From: JABMMZ01 sp044377005
GTDB lineage: Bacteria > Bacteroidota > Bacteroidia > NS11-12g > UBA955
Assembly: GCA_044377005.1 (NCBI GenBank)
Contig: JBILJV010000002.1
Span: 1-64,000 of the forward strand
Length of the DNA: 64,000 nt
Direction: 5' to 3'
The position numbers were made by a program, and so were the translations under genes. The notes beneath the pieces are model-generated. The model worked only from the letters and a program-made list of their open reading frames with translations, did not search any database and was not told the DNA's origin. Shown in pieces: positions 17,919 to 26,635 of the stretch; the first letter of the stretch is position 1, and every line of letters begins with the position of its first letter.

Positions 17919-17992
17919 TAACGCAAAATTGTCCATAAAAGTTTTACCCTCATTTACCTTTATCGACTAAATTGTATTAATCATCCACAAAG

Positions 17993-18565
17993 GTGCTAGG
18001 TAGAAAAAAACGAAACGATTTAGAACTCATTGAAGCCATAAAAAGCGGAGATAGAAATGCCTTGATTCAATTGTATAAGGATAATTTTATGTCAATAAGA
18101 ACATACGTGATTAATAACAATGGTAACAATGATGATGCAGAAGATATTTTGCAAGATGCCACTATTGTAGTATGGGAAAAGGTTAAAAATTCTGAATTTG
18201 TTCTACAATCTAAATTGAGTACTTATGTGTTTGCAATTTGTAAAAATTTATGGTTGAAACGCCTCAATAAAAACAGTAAAATGTCAGTTTTAGATGACAG
18301 TTTTTCTGAAAATTTGACAGAAGACTCTAAGCCTTTTATGAATCAAAATCATCAAATAGTAATGAAGATGATGGATACATTAGGAGAAAAATGTAGAGAT
18401 ATTTTGCAAATGTTTTATTTTGACGCCTTGGATATGTCCACTATAGCTAAACAATTGAATTACAATAATGCTGATACCGTTAAAGCTAAAAAACATCAAT
18501 GTTTTAAACAACTTCAGTCTGAGTTTTTGTTGCAATATAAAAAAAGTGATTTTTTAGGAAATTGA
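17993..18565 (+). CDS. ECF-type sigma-70 family RNA polymerase sigma factor
   Basis: 190 residues with the two ECF regions: region 2 ('LIQLYKDNFMSIRTYVI', 'DDAEDILQDATIVVWEKV') and region 4 ('LGEKCRDILQMFYFDALDM', 'IAKQLNYNNADTVKAKKHQC'). Region 3 is missing, as in ECF factors. The start is GTG: an in-frame stop lies at 17978 and no ATG lies between it and region 2. The gene overlaps the next ORF (a membrane anti-sigma-like protein) by four bases and is divergent from the HtrA-type protease. Its regulon cannot be read from sequence; an envelope-stress role is inferred from the neighbours. Confidence 0.9.
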   Translation: MLGRKKRNDLELIEAIKSGDRNALIQLYKDNFMSIRTYVINNNGNNDDAEDILQDATIVVWEKVKNSEFVLQSKLSTYVFAICKNLWLKRLNKNSKMSVLDDSFSENLTEDSKPFMNQNHQIVMKMMDTLGEKCRDILQMFYFDALDMSTIAKQLNYNNADTVKAKKHQCFKQLQSEFLLQYKKSDFLGN

Positions 18566-19614
18566 AAACAAACGAAATACATATTGAATTATTTGATCAA
18601 TATCTTTTGAATCAACTTTCTGAAGCTGAGAGAAAGGCTTTTGAAGAAAGATTGTTAAATGATACAGAATTTAAAGATTTATTTGAAATACATCAAATAT
18701 TGGTTCAAGGTATTCAATTCCACGGTAAGGCAGAATTAAAGGATTTTTTAAAAGAAAATGCCACTGTTACTTTTTGGGGAGGAAATATTTGGCCACAAAA
18801 GATGCGTATCGCTTCTGTTGCTGTTTTTTTAGTTTTTGCGGGAATGTATGCTTTAGTTCAATTTTATTTAAAACCTCAAAGTCAAACGAATAATACCGCT
18901 ATAGTTTCCGAAAAATCTTCTGAATCTGTTCAAAGTAATCCAACGTCAATTGATTCAATAAAAGTTCCAATTGATACTGAATTGACGGATTTGCTTAGCA
19001 AAGAAGAAGAGAAGAATTATGAAACTCCTCTGATAGAAGAAGATTTTCAATATCCTGTTCAATCTTTGGATGATAATGTAATAGAAAATGAAATGGAATC
19101 AGAAGAATCTGCAAAAGAATCAATGGATTATCAAGTATTAAAGGAACGTAAATTGTCTGACACAATATTGTTAGCAGTCAATATGCCTGTAAATTACACC
19201 TATAGAACAGAGGCATTGAAAAAAGTATCTGGAAAATTAAAATCACCAACCTTACCAAGTAATACACAAAATTCACCGTTAATCAATAACTCGGGCGTTT
19301 TATATGCAGATACCACAACAGCAGCAAAAGCAGAATCCAATGAAAGTAAAGGATTATCTAAAAAAATAGCTGGACCTGCAAAATACAATGTAGAGTTTTG
19401 GACATCGCCAATCAATTTTAAAGGATATAAGTTAAATAAACAAACCTTGCAATTGTATGGCTTGGGAAATGCTTCCGTTCAATTAAAAGTGTTCAATAAT
19501 CAATTGTATTTAATATACAAACAAACCGTTTATGTAATGTATCCATGTATTGATGGTTGTGCTTACAAACCATTAAATGATGAAGAGTTGGAGTCATTGT
19601 TATTAGATAATTAA
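18562..19614 (+). CDS. Membrane anti-sigma-factor-like protein
   Basis: 350 residues. The cytoplasmic N-terminus 'LFDQYLLNQLSEAERKAFEE' is the form seen in putative anti-sigma factors of Bacteroidota; one TM helix follows at about residues 81-103, then a long Ser/Glu-rich periplasmic region and a C-terminal ordered part with two cysteines (CIDGC). It starts with TTG in the overlap TTGA with the sigma stop, indicating coupled translation and a fixed ratio to the sigma factor. Binding and inhibition of the sigma factor are inferred from position and topology; a clear HxxxCxxC zinc motif is absent. Confidence 0.7.
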   Translation: MKTNEIHIELFDQYLLNQLSEAERKAFEERLLNDTEFKDLFEIHQILVQGIQFHGKAELKDFLKENATVTFWGGNIWPQKMRIASVAVFLVFAGMYALVQFYLKPQSQTNNTAIVSEKSSESVQSNPTSIDSIKVPIDTELTDLLSKEEEKNYETPLIEEDFQYPVQSLDDNVIENEMESEESAKESMDYQVLKERKLSDTILLAVNMPVNYTYRTEALKKVSGKLKSPTLPSNTQNSPLINNSGVLYADTTTAAKAESNESKGLSKKIAGPAKYNVEFWTSPINFKGYKLNKQTLQLYGLGNASVQLKVFNNQLYLIYKQTVYVMYPCIDGCAYKPLNDEELESLLLDN

Positions 19615-19632
19615 AAAATTAAAAAGAAAATC

Positions 19633-20490
19633 ATGCATTTTGTAAAATACCAAGGCACTGGAAACGATTTTATTTTAATAGACAATCGAGAATTAGTATA
19701 CTTTGAAGAACGAAATTACGATGAATTTGATGTCATAATACGAAAATACGATAATATTGATGTTAAAACATTGTGCCACCCTAAGTTTGGAATTGGAGCT
19801 GATGGTTTAATGTTACTTCAGGATGTAGAGGGATATGATTTTGAAATGGTGTATTATAACAGCGATGGAAATATCAGTACCATGTGTGGCAATGGAGGAA
19901 GATGTATAGTGGCTTTTGCAGGAGAGTTAGGTATATTAAAGTCAGAGAAAGTGAATTTTTTAGCCATAGATGGTCCACATGAAGCCTTGTATTTGCCCAA
20001 TTTTTCTAAAGAAAAGGCCACTATTTCGGTTGAATTGCAGTTGAAAAATGTAAATAAAATTTTAAAAGTTGGTAATGATTTTGTTTTAGATACAGGTTCT
20101 CCGCATTACGTTCAGTTTGTTGAAAATATAGATGAAATAGACATTATTAAAAAAGCACATTTAATTAGATACGGAGAGAGGTATAGAGCCGAAGGCATTA
20201 ATGTAAATTTTGTTGAAATCATTGATGCAGAAACCATCAAAGTAAGAACCTATGAAAGAGGCGTTGAAAATGAAACATTAAGTTGCGGAACAGGAGTTAC
20301 GGCTTCGTCAATTTCATTTTTGTCAAAACTAAAAAATTTGACAACGGGTATTTATACAGTTAATGTAAACACGCCAGGAGGGGCATTACAAGTGCGTTTT
20401 TTTTATTCTAATTTAGACAATGAATTTCAAAATGTAACCCTTATAGGCCCAGCAGTAAAAGTTTTCGAAGGGGAGATTGGGGTTATTTAA
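19633..20490 (+). CDS. dapF: Diaminopimelate epimerase
   Basis: 285 residues, slightly longer than usual. The N-terminal QGTGNDFILID, 'GIGADGLMLL', and both catalytic cysteines are present: C85 (MCGNGGRC) and C218 (SCGTGVTA). The enzyme converts LL- to meso-diaminopimelate for lysine and peptidoglycan synthesis in the cytoplasm. It begins 18 nt after the anti-sigma gene with no terminator between, so it may be carried on the sigma operon transcript. A bidirectional terminator lies about 90 nt downstream. Confidence 0.97.
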   Translation: MHFVKYQGTGNDFILIDNRELVYFEERNYDEFDVIIRKYDNIDVKTLCHPKFGIGADGLMLLQDVEGYDFEMVYYNSDGNISTMCGNGGRCIVAFAGELGILKSEKVNFLAIDGPHEALYLPNFSKEKATISVELQLKNVNKILKVGNDFVLDTGSPHYVQFVENIDEIDIIKKAHLIRYGERYRAEGINVNFVEIIDAETIKVRTYERGVENETLSCGTGVTASSISFLSKLKNLTTGIYTVNVNTPGGALQVRFFYSNLDNEFQNVTLIGPAVKVFEGEIGVI

Positions 20491-20578
20491 GAGTTTATAG
20501 TTTCACGGTGTGCATTATTAGGTTATTGTATGGATTCCTTCATGGGTCTGCTAATAATATTGTATAAATATTAAAATA

Positions 20579-20608
20579 AAAAAAGCCCCAATGTTGTCGG
20601 GGCTTTTT
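20579..20608. terminator. Bidirectional terminator between dapF and gcvP
   Basis: The stem AAAAAGCCCC/GGGGCTTTTT with a 9-nt loop lies between two convergent genes; A and U tracts on both sides let it work in both directions. Confidence 0.85.
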
Positions 20609-20625
20609 AATGAATATTTCTTTAC

Positions 20626-21576
20626 TTAAGCTTGAGCGCCTTCTTGAACATATGCTTCAATTGGCAAACAAGCACAAATTAAATTTCTATCTCCATGGGT
20701 GTTATTAACACGAGCCACACTTGGCCAGAATTTTTTAGCTACAACAAACGGAAGAGGGAATGCTGCTTTTTCACGACTGTATGAATGATTCCAAGTGTTG
20801 TTACAAATTTCTGTAGATGTATGTGGAGCATTTTTCAATACATTGTCCATTTTATCAACGGTTCCATTTTCTATTTCGCTAACTTCATTACGAATCGCAA
20901 TCATGGTATCGCAGAATCTATCTAACTCAGACAAGCTTTCACTTTCGGTTGGCTCAATCATCAACGTTCCTGCTACTGGGAAAGAAAGCGTAGGAGCGTG
21001 GTAACCATAATCCATTAATCTTTTTGCTAAATCTTCTGCTTCAATACCTGCACTGTTTTTTAGAGAACGTGTGTCCAAAATCATTTCGTGAGCACAGAAT
21101 CCGTTTTCACCTGTGAACATAATTGGGTAATGTTGTTCTAATCTTGATTTGATGTAGTTAGCGTTTAAAATCGCAATTTCAGTTGCTCTTTTTAATCCAT
21201 CTGCACCCATTAACTTAATGTAAACATACGAAATTAATAAGATACTTGCACTGCCATAAGGAGCCGCAGATATCGCAGAAATAGCTTTTTCTCCACCCGT
21301 TTTTACAACAGCATGTCCTGGTAAATATGGTTTCAAATGTTCAGCAACTCCAATTGGTCCCATACCGGGTCCACCACCACCGTGAGGTATACAGAAAGTT
21401 TTGTGTAAATTTAAGTGACAAACATCTGCACCAATCAATCCCGGACTAGTTAATCCTACTTGTGCATTCATGTTTGCTCCATCCATATAAACCTGACCGC
21501 CATGTTGGTGAATGATGTCTGTAATGGTTTTAATGCCAGATTCATAAACACCATAAGTGGAAGGGTAAGTAACCAT
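20626..21576 (-). pseudogene. gcvP: C-terminal part of frameshifted glycine dehydrogenase (P-protein)
   Basis: 316 residues from the first in-frame ATG; homology continues upstream in this frame to about 21618. It contains the PLP-lysine region 'HLNLHKTFCIPHGGGGPGM' and the typical P-protein C-terminus, ending 'CLPIEAYVQEGAQA'. It joins the N-terminal part (21618-23522) if one base is restored at 21618-21621. As it stands this frame lacks the N-terminal half and cannot work alone. It may be a genuine pseudogene or a sequencing or assembly error. Confidence 0.9.
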
Positions 21577-21617
21577 AAAGGCAGCTAAATCATTAGAATA
21601 TTGGGCCGCTTTTTCTT

Positions 21618-23522
21618 TTAGTCTTCAATGTCAATGTTGCCATTTTCAAGATTTTTTACAATCACGATTTTCATTCCCGCCATGGCTGCACTTGCAGGAT
21701 TAGTACCGTGAGCCGATTCAGGAATCAAAGCAATGTTACGATGACCTTGACCAATGTCTTTTAAATAAGCTCTGATAACCATTAATCCTGCATATTCACC
21801 TTGTGCCCCAGCATTTGGTTGAAGACTCATTCCCGCAAATCCAGTAATTTCTTGTAAATCTGCAGAAAGTTCGTTTATCATTTCTAAGTAACCTTCAGTT
21901 TGGTCTGCTGGTACAAATGGATGAATTTGGTTAAATTCAGGCCAAGTAACAGGAATCATCTCAGTAGTTGCGTTCAATTTCATAGTACAACTACCCAAGG
22001 AAATCATGCTATGACACAATGATAAATCTTTTGATTCTAATCCTTTAATGTATCTTAACATTTCATGTTCACTGTGGTAATTGTTAAACACAGGGTGAGT
22101 CATGTAATTAGAAACTCTTATGAATTTTGAAGGCCAAGTTAATTCTTGATTGTTTGACCAATCGTTTAATTGAGCTAATTGAATCTCTTTTTGATTAATG
22201 CCTGCAAATATTTTAACGATTGCGGCAACATCATTCAAATCACTGGTTTCATCTAACGAAATACCAATATGATCATTTTCGAAATATCTGAAATTGATTT
22301 CATGTTGTAAAGCCAATGTTTTAATGGCTTCTGTATGGCCATTGCTATCAATTAATAAAGTATCAAAGTAATTTGAATTTAATTGTTTAAATCCTAAATG
22401 TGTGATAGCCTGTTCTAATGTTTTCGTTAAGCCATGGATTTTAGAAGAGATACGTTTCAATCCGTCAGGTCCGTGATATGTACCAAACATACCAGCCATT
22501 ATTGACAACAATACTTGAGCTGTACAAATATTTGAAGTAGCATTTTGTCTGCGAATGTGTTGTTCTCTGGTTTGTAAAGCCATACGTAATGCTCTGTTAC
22601 CATGTCTGTCCACACTTACACCGATGATTCTACCAGGAATCTGTCTTTTGTATTCATCTTTGGTAGCAAAAAAACCTGCATGAGGTCCACCAAAACCTAG
22701 AGGAATACCAAATCGTTGAGAAGTGCCAATAACACAATCTGCACCCCATTCACCCGGAGGTGTTAATAAAGTCAATGCCATTAAATCAGAACCTACGCAT
22801 AATTTAATACCCATTTGTTTCAATTTGGCAGCAAATTCAGTATAATCTTCGATTTGACCTTCATTGTTTGGATATTGAATGTAAGCGCCGAAGAAATTCT
22901 CGTCAAGTTGAATGGTTTTGTAGTCGCCTTTTACCAATTCAATCCCCATTGGTTCAGATCTGGTTAATAGGACATCATATGTTTGAGGGAAAACACTGTT
23001 GTCTACAAAGAATTTGGTAGCATGGTCGCTTTTATGAACGCTTCTTAGCATAGCCATGGCTTCCGCAGCAGCAGTTCCTTCGTCAAGCAAACTTGCATTA
23101 GCTATTGGTAACCCAGTAAGATCGATGATCATGGTTTGGAAATTCAATAGGGCTTCCAAACGACCTTGTGCTATCTCAGCTTGATAAGGAGTATATTGCG
23201 TGTACCATCCTGGGTTTTCCATGATATTTCGCAAAATCACCCCTGGCGTATAGCAATTGTAGTAGCCCATTCCAATAAAAGATTTGTAGTTTTTATTCTT
23301 GGAGGCAATTTTCTTTAAGTTTTTTAATAAGTCTTGCTCGCTTACTGCTTCACTCACTTTTAGGGAGTGTTGCATGCGAATAACCGATGGAACCGTCTTG
23401 TTTATTAATTCATCAACAGAATATGTGCCAATGGTTTTAAGCATTTTTTCTAAATCTTCTTGCGCAACAATACCGTTGTGTCTGTTAGCAAATTGGTCAG
23501 TTTGACCTGTAAATAATTTCAT
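21618..23522 (-). pseudogene. gcvP: N-terminal part of frameshifted glycine dehydrogenase (P-protein)
   Basis: 634 residues from MKLFTGQTDQFANRHNG. The glycine cleavage P-protein decarboxylates glycine with PLP; this part carries the family blocks 'MGYYNCYTPGVILRNI', 'GFGGPHAGFFA', 'SLGSCTMKLNATTEM' and 'PESAHGTNPASAAMAG', then ends prematurely in 'GNIDIED' followed by TAA. In the -1 frame the next codons read LKEKAAQYSNDLAAFMVTYPS, the expected continuation. I chose ATG 23522 rather than the longer ORF start at 23594 because a -7 element TAGATTTG lies at 23550-23557. The two parts together would give about 965 residues, the normal length. Confidence 0.92.
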
Positions 23523-23826
23523 TAAAATAGAGGTTTTAAAATTGTGGTGCAAATCTAACAAAAAAATAAAGTAATTTGTTTCAGAATTTGGCATTTTAAA
23601 AAAGTTATTCCCAAAATATTCATAATCAATTGTTCTTCTTAAATTTGAATATAAAAAATAATGATTATATAGGCTTGTTTATAATAGACTTAGCGCTTTT
23701 AAAACTTATTTTGATTCTTATTTTTGGTGATTTTTCTGTGAAAAACTTTGCTTGTATTGATAAAATGTAAATTAGCATTTTTTTGACATTAAAATAATAC
23801 ATATTTTTGCGGTTTACATAATAAAT
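23523..23826. other. Divergent promoter region between gcvP and the E2 gene
   Basis: This 304-nt AT-rich stretch has no convincing ORF. At the left is a minus-strand -7 element TAGATTTGC (23549-23557) for gcvP; at the right is the E2 promoter (23783-23809). The middle (about 23600-23770) shows no clear hairpin, riboswitch or repeat; in particular I see no glycine-riboswitch architecture in the gcvP leader, which is under 30 nt. Confidence 0.5.
23783..23809 (+). promoter_or_regulatory. Promoter of the E2 acyltransferase gene
   Basis: TTG (23783-23785) and TATTTTTG (23802-23809) are spaced by 16 nt, and the start codon follows 17 nt later. Confidence 0.6.
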
Positions 23827-25161
23827 ATGGCTCAATTTGAACTGATAATGCCTAAGATGGGCGAAAGTATTGCTGAAGCGACAATAACAAAGTGGTTAAA
23901 AAACGAAGGAGATACCATCAAATTAGATGAAGCAGTGGTTGAAATAGCGACAGATAAAGTGGATTCTGAAGTGCCATCAACTAATGAAGGTGTCCTTGTA
24001 AAAAAGCTTTGGAATGAAGGAGATGTAGTGCCTGTTGGTGCTGCCATAGCTCTTATAAGTTCTGATGCAAGTCAAATTGCTACTCCTGTGGCACAAGCAC
24101 CAAAAGAAGTGGTTCAAGAGGCTGTAAAACAAGTAGAACAAATGGTTCAAAACGCAGCATCAACAGTTGCTGTTCAATCAATTTCGAATAACGGTTCTAG
24201 ATTCTATTCACCATTGGTATTGAATATTGCCAAAACAGAAGGAATTGGTATGGCTGAGTTGGAAAATATTCCTGGAAGTGGAAAAGACAATCGTTTAACC
24301 AAAGCTGATATTATTAAATACATAGAAGGTGGACGCACTGCAGCGGTTCAAATTTCAACCAATCAATCTTCTACTCCAGTTGTCTCTACAGTATCTGAAA
24401 TCCCAAAAACAGAAGTTGCAAAACCTACAGCCTCTAAAGTAACCATGATGGCAGGAGATGAGATAATAGAAATGGATAGAATGCGTAAATTAATTGCAGA
24501 CCACATGGTGATGAGTAAAGCTACAAGTCCGCACGTTACCTCATTTGTTGAAGTAGATGTTACCAATTTGGTGATGTGGAGAGAAAAAATAAAGTCTAAA
24601 TTTGAGAAAAAAGAAGGTGAGAAAATTACCTTTACGCCAATATTCATAGAAGCGGTTGTTAAAGCAATCAAAGATTTCCCAATGATTAATATTTCTCTAG
24701 ATGGACAAAATATCATTAAAAGAAAAAATATCAATATTGGTATGGCTGCGGCATTGCCTTCAGGAAACTTAATTGTTCCTGTTATTAAAAATGCAGATAC
24801 CAAAAACTTATTAGGTTTGGTTAAAGATGTAAACGACTTGGCAAAAAGAGCCCGTGAAAACAAATTGGCTCCAGATGACATTCAAGGGGGTACATACACC
24901 ATTACCAATGTTGGAACATTTGGAAATGTAATGGGAACTCCTATTATTAACCAACCTCAAGTGGCTATTTTAGCAATAGGTACTATTAAGAAAAAACCTG
25001 CAGTAATTGAAACCGAATATGGGGATGTTATTGCTATAAGACACATGATGTTCTTAAGTCATAGTTATGACCACCGTGTAGTTGATGGTGCCTTAGGAGG
25101 TTCTTTTGTTCGACGTGTTGCTGACTATTTGGAGCAATGGGATGTAAACAGAGAAATTTAA
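23827..25161 (+). CDS. 2-oxo acid dehydrogenase E2 (dihydrolipoamide acyltransferase)
   Basis: 444 residues. An N-terminal lipoyl domain has the attachment lysine K44 (ATDKVDSE), then an Ala/Pro/Gln-rich linker, a peripheral subunit-binding domain (about residues 127-160, 'SPLVLNIAKTEGIGMAELENI', 'GKDNRLTKADI'), a second linker, and the catalytic domain with H416 and D420 (SHSYDHRVVDGA). The enzyme transfers acyl groups to CoA in a large cytoplasmic complex. The opening 'MPKMGESIAEATITKWLKNEGD' and the single lipoyl domain fit the branched-chain/2-oxoglutarate type better than pyruvate E2, but the substrate is not certain. E1 and E3 genes are not adjacent. Confidence 0.93.
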   Translation: MAQFELIMPKMGESIAEATITKWLKNEGDTIKLDEAVVEIATDKVDSEVPSTNEGVLVKKLWNEGDVVPVGAAIALISSDASQIATPVAQAPKEVVQEAVKQVEQMVQNAASTVAVQSISNNGSRFYSPLVLNIAKTEGIGMAELENIPGSGKDNRLTKADIIKYIEGGRTAAVQISTNQSSTPVVSTVSEIPKTEVAKPTASKVTMMAGDEIIEMDRMRKLIADHMVMSKATSPHVTSFVEVDVTNLVMWREKIKSKFEKKEGEKITFTPIFIEAVVKAIKDFPMINISLDGQNIIKRKNINIGMAAALPSGNLIVPVIKNADTKNLLGLVKDVNDLAKRARENKLAPDDIQGGTYTITNVGTFGNVMGTPIINQPQVAILAIGTIKKKPAVIETEYGDVIAIRHMMFLSHSYDHRVVDGALGGSFVRRVADYLEQWDVNREI

Positions 25162-25253
25162 GCTATTTTATAGTTTTTTTAAATATTGCAATTATTTTAC
25201 AAATAAATAGTCATAAATAAACAAATTTGTGACTATTATTGTACTATATATAT

Positions 25254-25637
25254 ATGAAAAGTAATATTGTAACATTTTCGTACCTAAGCCTTATATTCCT
25301 TTTATTTTTCTATTCATGTAAAAAAGACAGCGCTGATGTTATGTTTCCAGATAATGGGAATTGTGAAACAATTAATATGAAGTTTTCTACTGACATTAAG
25401 CCAATATTAGACAATTCATGTGCATTTGCCGGTTGCCATTCTACAGATACAAAAGCAGCTGGATACGCTTATCAAACGCACGAAGAAGTGCTTTTGTCTG
25501 TCAATAATGGTCTATTGTTGGGCGCAATTAAACACCAGTCTGGCTTCAGTGCCATGCCCAAAGGGGGTTCTAAACTTAGTAATTGTCAAATCAGTAAAAT
25601 TGAGTCTTGGATTAATAGCGGTGCTCCAAATAATTAA
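25254..25637 (+). CDS. Cytochrome c-like lipoprotein with CxxxxCH motif
   Basis: 127 residues from ATG 25254 (the in-frame TTG at 25239 would spoil the short signal peptide). The lipobox is FYSC (Cys22). The mature part has the cytochrome-like pattern 'FSTDIKPILDNSC', then C56-A-F-A-G-C61-H62, a CxxxxCH variant instead of CxxCH, with a possible axial methionine at M101 (AMPKGG) and the closing 'KIESWINSGAPNN'. I know this layout from small Bacteroidota lipoproteins annotated as cytochrome c-like. Whether haem is attached is uncertain. It heads a tight four-gene cluster to 27574. Confidence 0.7.
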   Translation: MKSNIVTFSYLSLIFLLFFYSCKKDSADVMFPDNGNCETINMKFSTDIKPILDNSCAFAGCHSTDTKAAGYAYQTHEEVLLSVNNGLLLGAIKHQSGFSAMPKGGSKLSNCQISKIESWINSGAPNN

Positions 25638-25645
25638 ATTATAAA

Positions 25646-26074
25646 ATGAAAAAAATACTAATTGCTATTGTTTTACTAGTTATTGTAGTAGTTTCTGCAT
25701 ACTTCTACAGTGTAGCCTCTAAACATCCTGATCCCTTAAAATCGGACAATTATATTGCTGTTTCTTCTGTTCAATTGTATGCTGATTTTGAAAAAGACGA
25801 AGTGGCAGCAACAAAAAAATATGCAGATAAAACATTAAAAGTAGAAGGAATAGTAACAAAAATTGAACTTAATGATGAACGTTACACTTTGTATTTAAAA
25901 ACAAACAGTGAAATGGGTAATGTGATTTGTGAAATGAATGTTTCTGAAAACGAAAAATTATTACCAATGATTAGTAAACCCAAACAAATAGAAGTTTATG
26001 GTACTTGTAATGGCTTTTTAATGGATGTTCAAATGAACAAATGTAAACTTGGCAAAATTATTGATATTAAATAA
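25646..26074 (+). CDS. OB-fold protein of the tRNA_anti-like family
   Basis: 142 residues: an N-terminal membrane anchor (about residues 4-22), then an OB-fold-like domain beginning 'AVSSVQLYADFEKDEVAATKKYADKTLKVEGIVTKIE', a pattern of the tRNA_anti-like family. Despite the name, such exported proteins have no demonstrated tRNA role. Two cysteines (in 'VICEMN' and 'GTCNGF') may pair, and a third follows in 'NKCKLGK'. It is 8 nt after the cytochrome-like gene and 2 nt before the YceI gene. Confidence 0.7.
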   Translation: MKKILIAIVLLVIVVVSAYFYSVASKHPDPLKSDNYIAVSSVQLYADFEKDEVAATKKYADKTLKVEGIVTKIELNDERYTLYLKTNSEMGNVICEMNVSENEKLLPMISKPKQIEVYGTCNGFLMDVQMNKCKLGKIIDIK

Positions 26075-26076
26075 AC

Positions 26077-26634
26077 ATGATGAAACTAAAAAATGTAACC
26101 TTTTTTCTTTTATGTTTTGCTTTGACTTTTTCAATGCAAGCTCAAACTTATTATACAAAAACAGGCACTATTAAGTTTGAGTCAAAAACCAAATTAGAAG
26201 ATATTAAAGCTGAAAACAGAAAAGTATTGAGTGTTTTAAATACTTCAACAGGAGCCTTGACTTTTACTCTTTTAATGAAAGCGTTTGATTTCCCTAACAA
26301 AATAATGCAAGACCATTTCAATGAGTCCTATGCTGAAAGTGACTTGTATCCTAAAGCTTCATTTGCAGGTTCTATTTCTAATATCAAACAAATTGATTTA
26401 ACTAAAAATGGAACATATACCGCAAATTTTACAGGGCAATTAACCATTAAAAATGTGACAAAAACCATAAGCAACCAAGCCAACATTGTAATTAAAGACG
26501 GAAAAATATCAGCAACATCAAAAATAAAAGTTAAACCAGCGGATTATAATTTTAAGATTCCTGCACCTGTTGTTGGTAAAATAGCGGATGAATTGGATGT
26601 TTTTATTCAATTAAATTACGAACCAAAAAAGTAA
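26077..26634 (+). CDS. YceI family periplasmic protein
   Basis: 185 residues with a signal peptide ending SMQAQ, then the lipocalin-like YceI fold: 'YYTKTGTIKFESKTKLEDI', 'FDFPNKIMQDHFNESYAESDLYPKA', 'GQLTIKNVTKTI' and 'KIPAPVVGKIADELDVFIQL'. YceI proteins bind polyisoprenoid or other amphiphilic molecules in the periplasm. It sits between the OB-fold gene (2 nt) and the DUF5777 gene (1 nt), so the cluster is clearly one transcript. Confidence 0.88.
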   Translation: MMKLKNVTFFLLCFALTFSMQAQTYYTKTGTIKFESKTKLEDIKAENRKVLSVLNTSTGALTFTLLMKAFDFPNKIMQDHFNESYAESDLYPKASFAGSISNIKQIDLTKNGTYTANFTGQLTIKNVTKTISNQANIVIKDGKISATSKIKVKPADYNFKIPAPVVGKIADELDVFIQLNYEPKK

Positions 26635-26635
26635 A

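Noticed and set aside
21618..21640. Programmed -1 frameshift in gcvP
   Set aside because: A -1 shift would restore the frame, but there is no slippery heptamer or clear downstream structure, and gcvP is not known to use one.
23523..23594. N-terminal extension of gcvP
   Set aside because: The family begins at MKLFTGQTDQF, and a -7 element lies in the extension.
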